A stretch of 39,654 nucleotides of DNA from an uncultured Saccharofermentans sp. (GTDB lineage: Bacteria; Bacillota; Clostridia; Saccharofermentanales; Saccharofermentanaceae): assembly GCA_905234715.1 (NCBI GenBank), contig CAJOJI010000005.1:1-39654 (forward strand), in the 5' to 3' direction. Positions within the stretch are counted from its first letter, which is position 1, and each line of letters opens with the position of its first letter. The notes beneath the pieces were generated by a model. That model was not told the DNA's origin. It worked only from the letters and a program-made list of their open reading frames with translations, and searched no databases. Position numbers and translations under genes: made by a program. Below, piece after piece: positions 8,187 through 15,812 of this stretch.

Positions 8187-9382
8187 TGGCCATGAACGAG
8201 ATCTTCAGCGGCATAACACCTGTTTTGGATAACGGTAACATCAGGGACTTAAAAACTCCCTGTTATGTTATCGATGAAAAGAAACTGACTGAGAATGCAA
8301 AGATTCTTAAATCCGTGATATCAAACACGGGCTGCAAGATATTGCTCGCACAGAAGGCATTCTCTAATTACGATTTCTATCCTCTTCTTTCAGGCAGCAT
8401 TTCCGGCACTGAAGCGAGCGGCCTTTTTGAGGCGAGACTCGGTAAAGAGGAGATGCCCGAAGGCGAGGTGCATGTATTCTGTGCCGCATACAGAGACGAC
8501 GAATTCGATGAGCTTTTATCTTATGCTGATCACATCGTTTTCAATTCGGTTAACCAGCTGAAGAAGTTCGGTCTGCCCGCAAAGCAGCACGGCAAGAGCG
8601 TAGGCCTTCGTATCAACCCTGAATGCTCCACGCAGGAAGGTCACGAGATATATGACCCATGCGCAAAGGGAAGCCGTCTGGGCGTTACCAGGAGCGTTTG
8701 GGACAGGGACATGACTCCTGAACTGCTGGAGCTTTTAGACGGTCTTCATTTCCACACTCTCTGCGAGCAGGATTCCGATGCGCTTGAGATTACTCTGAAG
8801 GCGGTTGAAGAGAAGTTCGGAGACGTTCTTCCACGTATGCAATGGCTCAACATGGGCGGCGGACATCACATCACAAAGGCTGATTACGATGTCGCAAAGC
8901 TCGAAAAGCTCCTCGGGTACGCTCATGACAAATGGGGAGTTCAAGTCTATCTTGAGCCCGGCGAGGCAGTTGCATTAAATGCAGGCTATCTTTTAACTCA
9001 GGTTCTTGATGTTGTTGAGAACAACGGCGTGAATATCGCAATCCTCGATGCCAGCGCCGCATGCCATATGCCGGACGTTATCGAGATGCCTTATACGCCG
9101 CCGCTTTATAATGCGGACAGCGAAAACACAAAGCCTTACAGTTACCGCCTTGCAGGCCCCACATGCCTTTCGGGCGACGTAATAGGCGACTACAGCTTTG
9201 ATAATGAACTTAATGCCGGAGATCTCCTTGTTTTCGGAGACATGGCAATATATACGACATGCAAGAACAATACGTTTAACGGCATGCCGCTGCCGGATAT
9301 ATACCGCTTAAAGCCTGACGGATCCACGGAGAAGCTGACGGACTTCGGTTACGGCGATTTCAAGATGAGACTTGGTAAATAA
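8183..9382 (+). CDS. nspC: Carboxynorspermidine/carboxyspermidine decarboxylase
   Basis: A PLP enzyme of the alanine racemase fold, 399 residues. It decarboxylates carboxyspermidine to spermidine, or the nor- form. The PLP lysine lies in LLAQKAFS (K58). The glycine-rich LNMGGGHH, the LEPGEA loop and the C-terminal AGPTCLSGD cysteine motif follow the family order. The start overlaps the stop of the dehydrogenase gene, so translation is probably coupled; an in-frame ATG at 8192 is the alternative. It is the last gene of the operon and is followed within 10 nt by an intrinsic terminator. Confidence 0.9.
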   Translation: MMAMNEIFSGITPVLDNGNIRDLKTPCYVIDEKKLTENAKILKSVISNTGCKILLAQKAFSNYDFYPLLSGSISGTEASGLFEARLGKEEMPEGEVHVFCAAYRDDEFDELLSYADHIVFNSVNQLKKFGLPAKQHGKSVGLRINPECSTQEGHEIYDPCAKGSRLGVTRSVWDRDMTPELLELLDGLHFHTLCEQDSDALEITLKAVEEKFGDVLPRMQWLNMGGGHHITKADYDVAKLEKLLGYAHDKWGVQVYLEPGEAVALNAGYLLTQVLDVVENNGVNIAILDASAACHMPDVIEMPYTPPLYNADSENTKPYSYRLAGPTCLSGDVIGDYSFDNELNAGDLLVFGDMAIYTTCKNNTFNGMPLPDIYRLKPDGSTEKLTDFGYGDFKMRLGK

Positions 9383-9389
9383 ATGAATA

Positions 9390-9423
9390 AACCTCTTGCG
9401 GCAGGAGCTGCAGGAGGTTTTTT
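9390..9423 (+). terminator. Terminator of the polyamine operon
   Basis: AACCTCTTGC (9390-9399) pairs with GCAGGAGGTT (9410-9419) through one G-U pair, followed by a run of six T. Confidence 0.85.
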
Positions 9424-9424
9424 A

Positions 9425-9440
9425 AGTTCCACGTGGAACT
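9425..9440. other. parS-like 16-bp palindrome, candidate ParB (Spo0J) binding site
   Basis: AGTTCCACGTGGAACT is a perfect palindrome. Its inner 14 bp (GTTCCACGTGGAAC) match the core of chromosomal parS sites, known as TGTTNCACGTGAAACA in Bacillus and TGTTCCACGTGGAAC in pseudomonads. Only the outermost pair differs from T...A. It sits between an operon terminator and the next promoter region, outside coding sequence, as many parS sites do. It could also be the operator of an unknown regulator. Confidence 0.55.
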
Positions 9441-9447
9441 ACCGTAA

Positions 9448-9487
9448 ATGCAACTTGTACATTCCCATATGCAACATGTGCAGATTT
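9448..9487 (+). promoter_or_regulatory. Direct repeats 21 bp apart, candidate LytTR-regulator binding site
   Basis: ATGCAACTTGTACATT begins at 9448 and ATGCAACATGTGCAGATT at 9469. Their 21-bp offset is two helical turns, the arrangement typical of LytTR-domain regulators. The operon that starts 65 nt further on encodes a LytTR protein. A weak -10-like GATAAA near 9511 lacks a good -35, which fits an activated promoter. Confidence 0.55.
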
Positions 9488-9552
9488 CCAGATGCGGAAG
9501 ATCCGGTTCTGATAAAGTGACCTCATCAAGATGAATCAAGGAGATCACGAAC

Positions 9553-10506
9553 ATGAAAAAGAACAAGATCATTAAGGCAACAGTAATCACATTAAGCGTA
9601 TTGTTATTGCTTATAGCAGGCGGCTCGGTCGCAATGGGCGGATATGTCGCAGACCAGATCCTCCACCAGAACAAAGGTAAGGATACTCACGACAACAGCT
9701 TTAAGCAGGCTGAAGTATGGGGATACGATATCAACGCTTTTATGGAAGGTCACCAGGGCGAAGAAGTAAGCTTTACTGCTGAAGACGGAAACACAGTACC
9801 CGCAACATATTTCGACAACAACAGCAGCAAGTGCGCAGTGCTCGTTCACGGCGCAGGCGGAGACAGATACTGCACATATCCTCTTGCTGAAGAATATCTT
9901 GAAAGAGGTTATGACGTTATCGCAATAGACCAGAGAGGGTGCGGCGAAAATCCTGACGAGAGAGTAACATTCGGAATCAACGAATCTCTCGACGTAAAGG
10001 CTGCAGTCGAATATGCAAGAACCGTTTTAGAAGAAGATACAGTAATAGTTCACGGTCAGTCCATGGGCGCTCAGACAACGGCTATATATGCTTCTTCTGT
10101 AGAGGCAGGAACTGTTTTTGCTGCTGACGCCGTTATCTGCGACAGCCCCGTACCCGGAATGGAACTCATGCTTAGGGAAGTGTTCGGTGACGGCGACACG
10201 GATTCCTTTCTTGCAAACTATCTTACGGGTACAAGCAAGATCTACATGAAGCTCGTATACGGCATTGATTACGACGATGCAGACACTATCAAAGTCGTAG
10301 CTTCAGACAATATCCCGACACTCATCATCGTATCTGATAAAGATGAAGTATGCCTTCCTGACCAGGTTGAACAGATTTATGCTAATATACCTTCCGGAAA
10401 TAAAAGCATCCTTCATGTTGACAGCGCACACATCGAAGGTGTGATCGATGATCCCGACGGATACATGGAAGGCATAGAAAACTTCCTTGGAACAGTCGGA
10501 GTTTAA
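9553..10506 (+). CDS. Membrane-anchored alpha/beta hydrolase
   Basis: 317 residues. One N-terminal membrane segment (about 9-29) follows a lysine-rich start, so the hydrolase domain is predicted outside the cytoplasm. The serine nucleophile is in GQSMGA (S170). The oxyanion region is LVHGAGGDR, and the likely acid and base are in SDKDEV and the C-terminal SAHIEG. The substrate cannot be told; family relatives are esterases, peptidases and acyl hydrolases. ATG 9553 follows AAGGAGA. It is the first gene of an operon with a LytTR regulator 8 nt downstream and a DUF3021 membrane protein, which suggests it is the output gene of that system. Confidence 0.88.
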   Translation: MKKNKIIKATVITLSVLLLLIAGGSVAMGGYVADQILHQNKGKDTHDNSFKQAEVWGYDINAFMEGHQGEEVSFTAEDGNTVPATYFDNNSSKCAVLVHGAGGDRYCTYPLAEEYLERGYDVIAIDQRGCGENPDERVTFGINESLDVKAAVEYARTVLEEDTVIVHGQSMGAQTTAIYASSVEAGTVFAADAVICDSPVPGMELMLREVFGDGDTDSFLANYLTGTSKIYMKLVYGIDYDDADTIKVVASDNIPTLIIVSDKDEVCLPDQVEQIYANIPSGNKSILHVDSAHIEGVIDDPDGYMEGIENFLGTVGV

Positions 10507-10514
10507 GGAGAACA

Positions 10515-10985
10515 ATGAAACTTAATCTGTACGAAGACAAAAACATCAGCAGTGAACATGTTGATATCTACTATACAAACATGCGTCCCGTGATAAGGCA
10601 GCTGGTCGATACCGTAAATTCGGAAAGACCGGCGCTCCCGGGGCGCCCTGCTGATGAAGACCTGGATGACGGCGAAGAGGTGCTGCTCGATCCCAAAGAG
10701 ATATATTATCTGGACCACATCGACCGCAAGCTTTTTGCTTACACGAAGAACGGCGTTTTCCGTCTTATGAACACCCTCGCATCCTGCGAAGAAGTGTTGT
10801 GGAACTACGGATTTGTCAGAGTATCAAAATCGAATATCGTAAATATCTATAAGATCAAACAGCTGAAACCGGATCTGAACATGAAGGTCTATGCCTATTT
10901 TGATAACGGCGAAAAGATCTGCATCAACAGATCCTACAAAAAGAGTTTCAGTGAATACCTTCAGAGAATGAGGAGGATCGGATAA
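10515..10985 (+). CDS. LytTR-domain DNA-binding regulator (no receiver domain)
   Basis: 156 residues with a short N-terminal region and a C-terminal LytTR domain (about 55-155), recognised by IYYLDHIDRKLFAYT, the NTLASCEEVL segment and FVRVSKSNIVN. There is no response-regulator receiver domain, so it is not a classical two-component partner. In LytTR regulatory systems of streptococci, such as HdrR/HdrM and BrsR/BrsM, a small LytTR activator is held in check by a co-transcribed membrane protein. Here the next gene, overlapping by 1 nt (TAATG), encodes such a protein. AAGGAG precedes the ATG. The direct repeats at 9448-9487 are its probable target. Confidence 0.9.
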   Translation: MKLNLYEDKNISSEHVDIYYTNMRPVIRQLVDTVNSERPALPGRPADEDLDDGEEVLLDPKEIYYLDHIDRKLFAYTKNGVFRLMNTLASCEEVLWNYGFVRVSKSNIVNIYKIKQLKPDLNMKVYAYFDNGEKICINRSYKKSFSEYLQRMRRIG

Positions 10986-11404
10986 TGGCAGAACGCGTGA
11001 AAACATATCTCCTGGAACTTTGCTGTGTATTTACTTTTGTTTCCGTTGTCGGAGCGATCGTAAATATCATTTGCGGAACACAGACAAACAACCTGAACGT
11101 TCTCGTAATGTTTGCCACATGCGCGATCGCTACATTCGTGCTGTTCCTTCACAGATTATTCGATAATGTCAGCCCTCTTGTAATGATCATTGTCCAGTAT
11201 CTCGTTGCATGTGCTCTTGTGGGACTGATGCTCTGGATAGTAAGTACAGTGGTTAGTCCGATAACGCCTCGCGGATGGTTTGAGTTTTACCGCTCATTTA
11301 CCATTCCGTACATATTCCTTGCAGGATTCTACTATTACCGCGTTTTCTCGGAAACAAAAAAACAGGATAAACTGATCCGCGAGATCCAGGAAAAGAAGAA
11401 GTAA
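10985..11404 (+). CDS. DUF3021-family membrane protein, probable partner of the LytTR regulator
   Basis: 139 residues with four predicted membrane segments (about 10-30, 40-58, 68-90, 102-118) and a charged C-terminal tail on the predicted cytoplasmic side. The length and the GWFEFYRSFTIPYIF motif fit DUF3021 proteins, which are usually encoded next to LytTR regulators. The likely role is to sequester or control the regulator, by analogy with streptococcal LytTR systems; this is inferred from position. Its start overlaps the stop of the preceding gene by one base, so translation is coupled. It ends 13 nt before a convergent lipoprotein gene. Confidence 0.82.
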   Translation: MAERVKTYLLELCCVFTFVSVVGAIVNIICGTQTNNLNVLVMFATCAIATFVLFLHRLFDNVSPLVMIIVQYLVACALVGLMLWIVSTVVSPITPRGWFEFYRSFTIPYIFLAGFYYYRVFSETKKQDKLIREIQEKKK

Positions 11405-11419
11405 AGCCTGAGAGGCTTT
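11403..11419. terminator. Small hairpin between convergent genes
   Basis: AAAGCCT-GAG-AGGCTTT forms a 7-bp stem spanning the stop codons of the two converging genes. There is no T run on either side, so termination efficiency is doubtful. Confidence 0.35.
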
Positions 11420-12407
11420 ATCTGCTTACGACATCGATTATTCCCTGGATTATCTCGGGATTCGGATATCCCTGGCCGTCTTTGCCTTCGATACCGTAGA
11501 CGATCGCATATGCGAAGTTGTCTGCCATGCACTCTTCAGGGTCTACGACATAGCCGGTGTTCTCACCGAAGATCTCATAGAAATTGGAAGTCTGGGCAGG
11601 TGTGTAGTAGGTGTCCCTGCCGTCGATCGGAATAAGTGCGGTCTCACTGCAGGAAAAGAATGTAGACTGGGATTCTTCGAAGTGCATTGTCGTAATGAAG
11701 TCAGTGAAGCACGGGACCTCTTCGCCGTCGATGATGAAAGTCGCATACGAATCGTGATGCTCAACGTCCGGATTTGTGATGTGATACTCGAAAACGCTTG
11801 CGGGAATTTCAAAATCGGAATCTGCAACCGTGAAGTTAATTATCGAATACATGTCTTCCCTGAATTCAGGATTGTTTCTTGTAAGGCAGTGGAAGATCTC
11901 GTGGCAGATCAGCTCATCAGCCAGCTGCGCGGTCTCCGGTAAGATGCTCATTAAAGAATACGCGGAGATGACCGTAGCGTTCAGATAGATCTGTGTACCG
12001 TGCGTGTAACCGCTGGCGCCGAGTTCTTCTTCCATAGTGGTCTTGATGAAAACGATCTCATCAAGTTCAGGCAGTTCATAACCGTTCTTTTCAAGTGTCT
12101 TCTCGATGTTCTTAATACGGCGGTTGATGAAAGATTTTTCGACAGCGGTGAAGTCCTGTACCTGCTCTGCAGCAAATGCTTTATATTCTTCCATTGTTGC
12201 GCCGGTCTTCTGCATCTTGTAATCAAGATCATTCTGCGAGAAGTGGCTATAGTAGTTATCCTCGTTGGAGAGCATCAGCTCGCGACCTTCTTCAGCAGAT
12301 GCAAAACGGTGCGGAATATGTACTCGCTTTTTCGAAGTGCAGGAACAAAGCGCACCTGCTACGATGGCGATTATAACTACAACAGATATAACTTTTTTAA
12401 ATGACAT
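11418..12407 (-). CDS. Lipoprotein with HExxH metallopeptidase-like motif
   Basis: 329 residues from the ATG at 12407; the longer frame adds 14 residues with no ribosome binding site. A hydrophobic signal segment ends in ALCSC, giving a lipidated cysteine at C21 or C23 and an anchor outside the cell. HEIFH at residues 169-173 is a zincin motif, and a downstream DPEECMADNFAY could provide the third (glutamate) ligand of a gluzincin. The surrounding helix (LADELICHEIFHCL) looks like a peptidase active site. I cannot place it in a named peptidase family. It stands alone behind its own promoter. Confidence 0.75.
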   Translation of the reverse strand: MSFKKVISVVVIIAIVAGALCSCTSKKRVHIPHRFASAEEGRELMLSNEDNYYSHFSQNDLDYKMQKTGATMEEYKAFAAEQVQDFTAVEKSFINRRIKNIEKTLEKNGYELPELDEIVFIKTTMEEELGASGYTHGTQIYLNATVISAYSLMSILPETAQLADELICHEIFHCLTRNNPEFREDMYSIINFTVADSDFEIPASVFEYHITNPDVEHHDSYATFIIDGEEVPCFTDFITTMHFEESQSTFFSCSETALIPIDGRDTYYTPAQTSNFYEIFGENTGYVVDPEECMADNFAYAIVYGIEGKDGQGYPNPEIIQGIIDVVSR

Positions 12408-12440
12408 TGATCTATCCCCAATACAATTTTTTACGGCTAA

Positions 12441-12468
12441 ATTGTACATATAATTTTGATTAACGCAA
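12441..12468 (-). promoter_or_regulatory. Promoter of the HEIFH lipoprotein gene
   Basis: On the minus strand TTGCGT (12463-12468), a 16-bp spacer and TACAAT (12441-12446) give a start about 25-30 nt before the ATG. Confidence 0.6.
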
Positions 12469-12513
12469 ATCTGAAGGCAAACTTGATTATAAGGACAATT
12501 TAGAAGACATTCG

Positions 12514-12542
12514 TTGACTGCTTTTATACTCGATGTTAGAAT
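12514..12542 (+). promoter_or_regulatory. Promoter of the predicted antitoxin RNA
   Basis: TTGACT (12514-12519), a 17-bp spacer and TAGAAT (12537-12542) predict a start near 12549. No reading frame follows, only a hairpin-ended RNA. Confidence 0.75.
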
Positions 12543-12548
12543 TACTTC

Positions 12549-12645
12549 AGGATAGCACGGTCTGCAGAGACGGTCGCTTCCGAAGTATGTGATTTATTTA
12601 TAACCCCACTTCAGGAATGTCGGTCCTGGGTGGGGTTTCTTTATT
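12549..12645 (+). ncRNA. Predicted antitoxin RNA of a type I toxin-antitoxin locus
   Basis: About 95 nt from a good promoter to the terminator hairpin at 12602-12637. It converges on the 38-residue toxin gene encoded on the other strand, so the 3' ends of the two transcripts should overlap and pair, as in txpA/RatA and fst/RNAII. The 5' half contains TAGCACGGTCTGC and GCTTCCGAAGTAT, which recur in the toxin mRNA leader in the same sense. No start codon with a ribosome binding site is present. Confidence 0.6.
12602..12645. terminator. Shared terminator of antitoxin RNA and toxin mRNA
   Basis: AACCCCAC (12602-12609) pairs with GTGGGGTT (12630-12637), with an inner stem CAGGA/TCCTG (12612-12616, 12624-12628). 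On the plus strand TTTCTTTATTT follows. On the minus strand the hairpin starts 4 nt after the toxin stop codon and is followed by an AT-rich tract, so it can serve both directions. Confidence 0.75.
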
Positions 12646-12757
12646 TGCGTTTATACCTGGAGTCCAGATACGCAAATAATTTCAGCAACAGGGAGACGAC
12701 ACCGACCAGCAAGCCGATCAAGGTTATCACCAGAGATAAAATCTCATAGTCTGTCAC
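12641..12757 (-). CDS. Holin-like type I toxin (TxpA/BsrG type), 38 residues
   Basis: A small open frame found by translating the minus strand: GTG start at 12757, stop at 12643-12641. A strong AAAGGAGG lies 10 nt upstream. The peptide opens with the (M)TDYEILSLVIT pattern typical of putative holin-like toxins; BsrG begins MTVYESLMIMI and is also 38 residues. It continues as one membrane helix (about residues 8-30, LIGLLVGVVSLLLKLF) and ends in a basic tail, YKRK. Such peptides insert in the membrane and are silenced by an antisense RNA. The convergent RNA at 12549-12645 is the obvious partner. A long 5' leader of roughly 90 nt is predicted. Confidence 0.8.
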   Translation of the reverse strand: MTDYEILSLVITLIGLLVGVVSLLLKLFAYLDSRYKRK

Positions 12758-12911
12758 TTACTCTAACCCTCCTTTCTTTAGTACTCTCTCAGGAAAACCT
12801 AAGATGTAGATAAATACTCGGAAGGCAACCGCCCCCATTAAGCAGGCCGTGCTAATAATATTGTATCAGAAACAAGAACAAATGTTCTTCGATTAATGGG
12901 ACAAAAACCTC

Positions 12912-12940
12912 TTGAAGTTATGTTTATGTTAGTGTAATCT
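12912..12940 (+). promoter_or_regulatory. Promoter of the thiamine operon
   Basis: TTGAAG (12912-12917), a 17-bp spacer and TAATCT (12935-12940) place the start about 15-20 nt before the TPP aptamer. Confidence 0.6.
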
Positions 12941-12961
12941 TCTTTTCGAAAATTGAATACG

Positions 12962-13047
12962 GAAACGGGAGCTTGTATACAGGCTGAGAGGAAGGTGCGA
13001 CCTTCGACCGAGAACCTGATTTGGATAATGCCAACGTAGGGATGCTT
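12962..13047 (+). promoter_or_regulatory. TPP riboswitch (THI element)
   Basis: The conserved core is plain: GGCTGAGAGGAAGG (12983-12996), CTTCGACCGAGAACCTGAT (13002-13020) and TTGGATAATGCCAACGTAGGGA (13021-13042). The aptamer binds thiamine pyrophosphate. A small AACAC-AGA-GTGTT hairpin (13048-13060) and then a terminator follow, so control is probably by premature termination of the thiW-thiC operon transcript. Confidence 0.97.
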
Positions 13048-13063
13048 AACACAGAGTGTTTTG

Positions 13064-13097
13064 AAGGGAGTTGTCGTGATCAGGCAGCTCCCTTTTT
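13064..13097 (+). terminator. Riboswitch-controlled terminator
   Basis: AAGGGAGTTG (13064-13073) pairs with CAGCTCCCTT (13085-13094), followed by TTTTT up to 13097. It lies between the TPP aptamer and thiW and is the likely expression platform. Confidence 0.85.
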
Positions 13098-13118
13098 CGT
13101 GTCCGGAAGGAGACAAAA

Positions 13119-13667
13119 ATGAAAAGATACAATGTGTTGAGACTGTCGGTAATGGCGCTTCTGATCGCGATCGGAGTTGTGATCTCGCCGCTTTTGAGGA
13201 TCGAGGGAATGTGCCCGATGGCGCATCTGATCAACATCACCGCTGCAGTTTTATTGGGCCCTGTTGATGCGTTTCTTGTTGCGCTTCTTATAGGCATCAT
13301 AAGGATGTGCGTTATGGGTATCCCTCCGCTTGCTCTGACGGGCGCTGTGTTCGGCGCACTATTGTCGGGAATTCTCTACAAAGTTTCAAAAGGAAAGATC
13401 TGGGCAGCGGTATTGGGCGAGATAGTCGGCACGGGCATCATCGGTGCGATCGTGTCATATCCCGTCATGACTTATATCTGCGGAAGAGAAGGTTTGGGAT
13501 GGTTTTTCTATGTGCCGTCTTTTACATGCGGTACCCTGATCGGCGGAAGCATCGCGGCAATCCTTTTGTACAGGCTCCAGCATGTCGGAGTGCTTAAGAA
13601 GATGCAGCATAAGATCATTGCAGGAGGTGCTTTATGGAAAAAGCAGACAGAGCACAAACCTGCCTGA
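13119..13667 (+). CDS. thiW: ThiW, ECF-transporter substrate-binding membrane protein
   Basis: 182 residues with five to six membrane segments and the SPLLRIEG...MAHLINITAAVLLGP pattern of ThiW. ThiW proteins are S components of energy-coupling-factor importers and are predicted to take up the thiazole moiety of thiamine. The energising EcfA/EcfT subunits are not in this window and are presumably shared. ATG 13119 follows AAGGAG. It is the first gene after the TPP riboswitch and overlaps the next gene by 34 nt. The operon has a thiazole kinase but no thiazole synthesis genes, which fits a salvage role. Confidence 0.9.
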   Translation: MKRYNVLRLSVMALLIAIGVVISPLLRIEGMCPMAHLINITAAVLLGPVDAFLVALLIGIIRMCVMGIPPLALTGAVFGALLSGILYKVSKGKIWAAVLGEIVGTGIIGAIVSYPVMTYICGREGLGWFFYVPSFTCGTLIGGSIAAILLYRLQHVGVLKKMQHKIIAGGALWKKQTEHKPA

Positions 13668-15007
13668 TCCACTGCATAACCAATCCGATCTCGATCAATC
13701 AGACAGCTAATGCTGTCCTTGCTCTGGGTGCCAAGCCGATCATGGCTGAGCACCCTTTGGAAGTTGAGGAGATAACAAAGACCGCGTCTGCTTTGCTCAT
13801 AAATCTCGGCAACATCTCAGATGTCAGGATGACGTCCATGAAGATCTCGCTCAAAGCCGCAAATAACAAGGGAATTCCGGTCGTTCTCGATGCAGTGGGT
13901 TGCGCGTGTTCCGCACTTCGAAAAAGCTTCGTAAAAGATCTTATTTCCGAAGGCAGATTTGCAGTCATTAAGGGAAACTATTCCGAGATCTTAGCGATAG
14001 GAAATGATGCATATAAAGACATCGGAGTCGATGCGAAAACAGGCATTGATGAGGAGTCCGTGCGCCACGCGATCCTGAAGATTTCTGCAGATACAAACGC
14101 AATTGTTCTTGCGACCGGAAAGACCGATTTCATAGGTTTTGACGGATTGGTTACAGAAGTTAATGGTGGTACTGAAATGCTTTCTTCCGTAACCGGAACA
14201 GGCTGCATGCTGGGCGCTGTTATCGCAACTTATCTTGCGCGCGGAAACTCTTTTCAGAGCGTTGTTGATGCGTGCGGATTTTTCAAGAAGTGCGGTGAAG
14301 ATGCAGCGCGAATAGCAGACGGAACAGGAACATTTATGGTGAAACTTTTAGATGCAATGAGTGAAAAGAAAATCAGCTTCGATCCCACGATGTATTTCAT
14401 CACTGACAGCACCATATATGAGGAAGGCGAATTTCTTGCAAGAGTGAAGTCTGCTTTGGAAGGCGGAGTTACTTTGATCCAGCTTCGCGAGAAAAACAGA
14501 TCGACTCGTGACTACATAGATCTTGCAAAGAAAGTCCATGCACTTACAAGCGAATACAATGTACCTCTGATTATTGATGACAGGGTGGATGTCATGCTCG
14601 CATCAGGTGCCGAAGGCGTGCATGTCGGCGCTGAGGATATGCCTGTAAAACAAGCAAGAAAAATAATCGGAACCAACAAGATCCTGGGTGCCACCGCAAA
14701 GACTGTTGAAGCAGCTCTGAAAGCATACGAAGACGGTGCTGATTATCTTGGTGTCGGCGCGATATATCCGACTACGACAAAAGTCAAAACGGTTCTTACT
14801 TCAACTGAAACTCTGGATGCGATCACAAAGGCCGTGCCGATCCCGGTAAATGCGATTGGCGGACTTAACAGCACTAATCTCGGTGTGCTCAAAGGCATTG
14901 ATATTGCAGGCATCTGTGCGGTGTCGGCAATCATGAAAGCAGCAGACCCGAAGCTGGCCGCTGAAGAACTGAAAGATGCATTTGAAGACTTAAGGAGGAG
15001 CCGATGA
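13634..15007 (+). CDS. thiM-thiE: ThiM-ThiE fusion: hydroxyethylthiazole kinase / thiamine-phosphate synthase
   Basis: A single 457-residue protein carries two enzymes. Residues ~1-240 are ThiM, which phosphorylates hydroxyethylthiazole ([20 protein letters not shown] at the start; GTGCMLGA in the active site). Residues ~247-457 are ThiE, which joins HMP-PP and thiazole phosphate to thiamine phosphate ([33 protein letters not shown]). Separate enzymes of about 260 and 210 residues add up to this length, so both domains look complete. ATG 13634 follows GGAGG and lies inside the end of thiW. Its stop overlaps the thiD start. Confidence 0.95.
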   Translation: MEKADRAQTCLIHCITNPISINQTANAVLALGAKPIMAEHPLEVEEITKTASALLINLGNISDVRMTSMKISLKAANNKGIPVVLDAVGCACSALRKSFVKDLISEGRFAVIKGNYSEILAIGNDAYKDIGVDAKTGIDEESVRHAILKISADTNAIVLATGKTDFIGFDGLVTEVNGGTEMLSSVTGTGCMLGAVIATYLARGNSFQSVVDACGFFKKCGEDAARIADGTGTFMVKLLDAMSEKKISFDPTMYFITDSTIYEEGEFLARVKSALEGGVTLIQLREKNRSTRDYIDLAKKVHALTSEYNVPLIIDDRVDVMLASGAEGVHVGAEDMPVKQARKIIGTNKILGATAKTVEAALKAYEDGADYLGVGAIYPTTTKVKTVLTSTETLDAITKAVPIPVNAIGGLNSTNLGVLKGIDIAGICAVSAIMKAADPKLAAEELKDAFEDLRRSR

Positions 15008-15801
15008 AAAAGGTTTTGACCATTGCAGGAAGCGACTGCTCGGGCGGCGCCGGAATACAGGCAGATCTTAAGACGATGCTCGCAAACGGCGTGTACGGAA
15101 TGTCCGTTATCACTTCGCTTACTGCTCAGAATACAACCGGTGTCAGATCAATACAAAACGCTACAAGCGACTTCCTTAAAGACCAGATAGATTCTGTGTT
15201 TGAAGACATCGTTCCCGATGCGGTAAAAACAGGCATGATACCAAGCAAAGAAATGGTGGAGATCATTGCTGAAAGAATGAAGTTTTATAACGTGAAAAAA
15301 CTTGTTGTCGATCCTGTCATGGTTGCAACGAGCGGCGCTGATCTGTCAAACAGCGAGAGCGTGAAAGCGTTAAAAGAAAAACTCATTCCGTTAGCAGCGC
15401 TTGTTACTCCGAACGTGCCAGAAGCAGAAGTGCTCTCAGGCATGAAGATAAATGCAGAAGATGACATGAAAAATGCCGCAGAAAAGATAAATAAAGAATG
15501 CGGCTGTTCAGTGCTCATCAAGGGCGGTCATTCGGAAGAAAACGCAAATGATGTTTTATATCACGACGGTGAAGTTTATGTTTTCGAGATGCAGAAGATC
15601 GATAACGAGAACACGCACGGAACGGGGTGCACTTTATCAAGCGCTATCGCGTGCAATCTTGCAAAGGGAATGGACGTTCCTAAGGCAGTAACACGCGCTA
15701 AAGAATACATCACGGAAGCAATAGCATCAGGTCTTGATCTGGGTCACGGAAGAGGACCGTTAGATCACGGACATGACTTAAAAACCAAATACAAAATATG
15801 A
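15004..15801 (+). CDS. thiD: Hydroxymethylpyrimidine (phosphate) kinase
   Basis: 265 residues of the ribokinase-like fold. It phosphorylates HMP and HMP-phosphate to HMP-pyrophosphate, the pyrimidine substrate of ThiE. The N-terminal [19 protein letters not shown] motif and the C-terminal [12 protein letters not shown] anion-hole motif are typical. The ATG overlaps the thiM-thiE stop (ATGA) and follows AGGAGGAG. Its product feeds the preceding fusion enzyme, and its substrate comes from ThiC encoded next. Confidence 0.95.
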   Translation: MKKVLTIAGSDCSGGAGIQADLKTMLANGVYGMSVITSLTAQNTTGVRSIQNATSDFLKDQIDSVFEDIVPDAVKTGMIPSKEMVEIIAERMKFYNVKKLVVDPVMVATSGADLSNSESVKALKEKLIPLAALVTPNVPEAEVLSGMKINAEDDMKNAAEKINKECGCSVLIKGGHSEENANDVLYHDGEVYVFEMQKIDNENTHGTGCTLSSAIACNLAKGMDVPKAVTRAKEYITEAIASGLDLGHGRGPLDHGHDLKTKYKI

Positions 15802-15812
15802 GGAGAATACAT

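Noticed and set aside
12000..12453. Several plus-strand frames opposite the HEIFH lipoprotein gene
   Set aside because: They are antisense shadows without ribosome binding sites; the minus-strand protein has a signal peptide, lipobox and peptidase motif.
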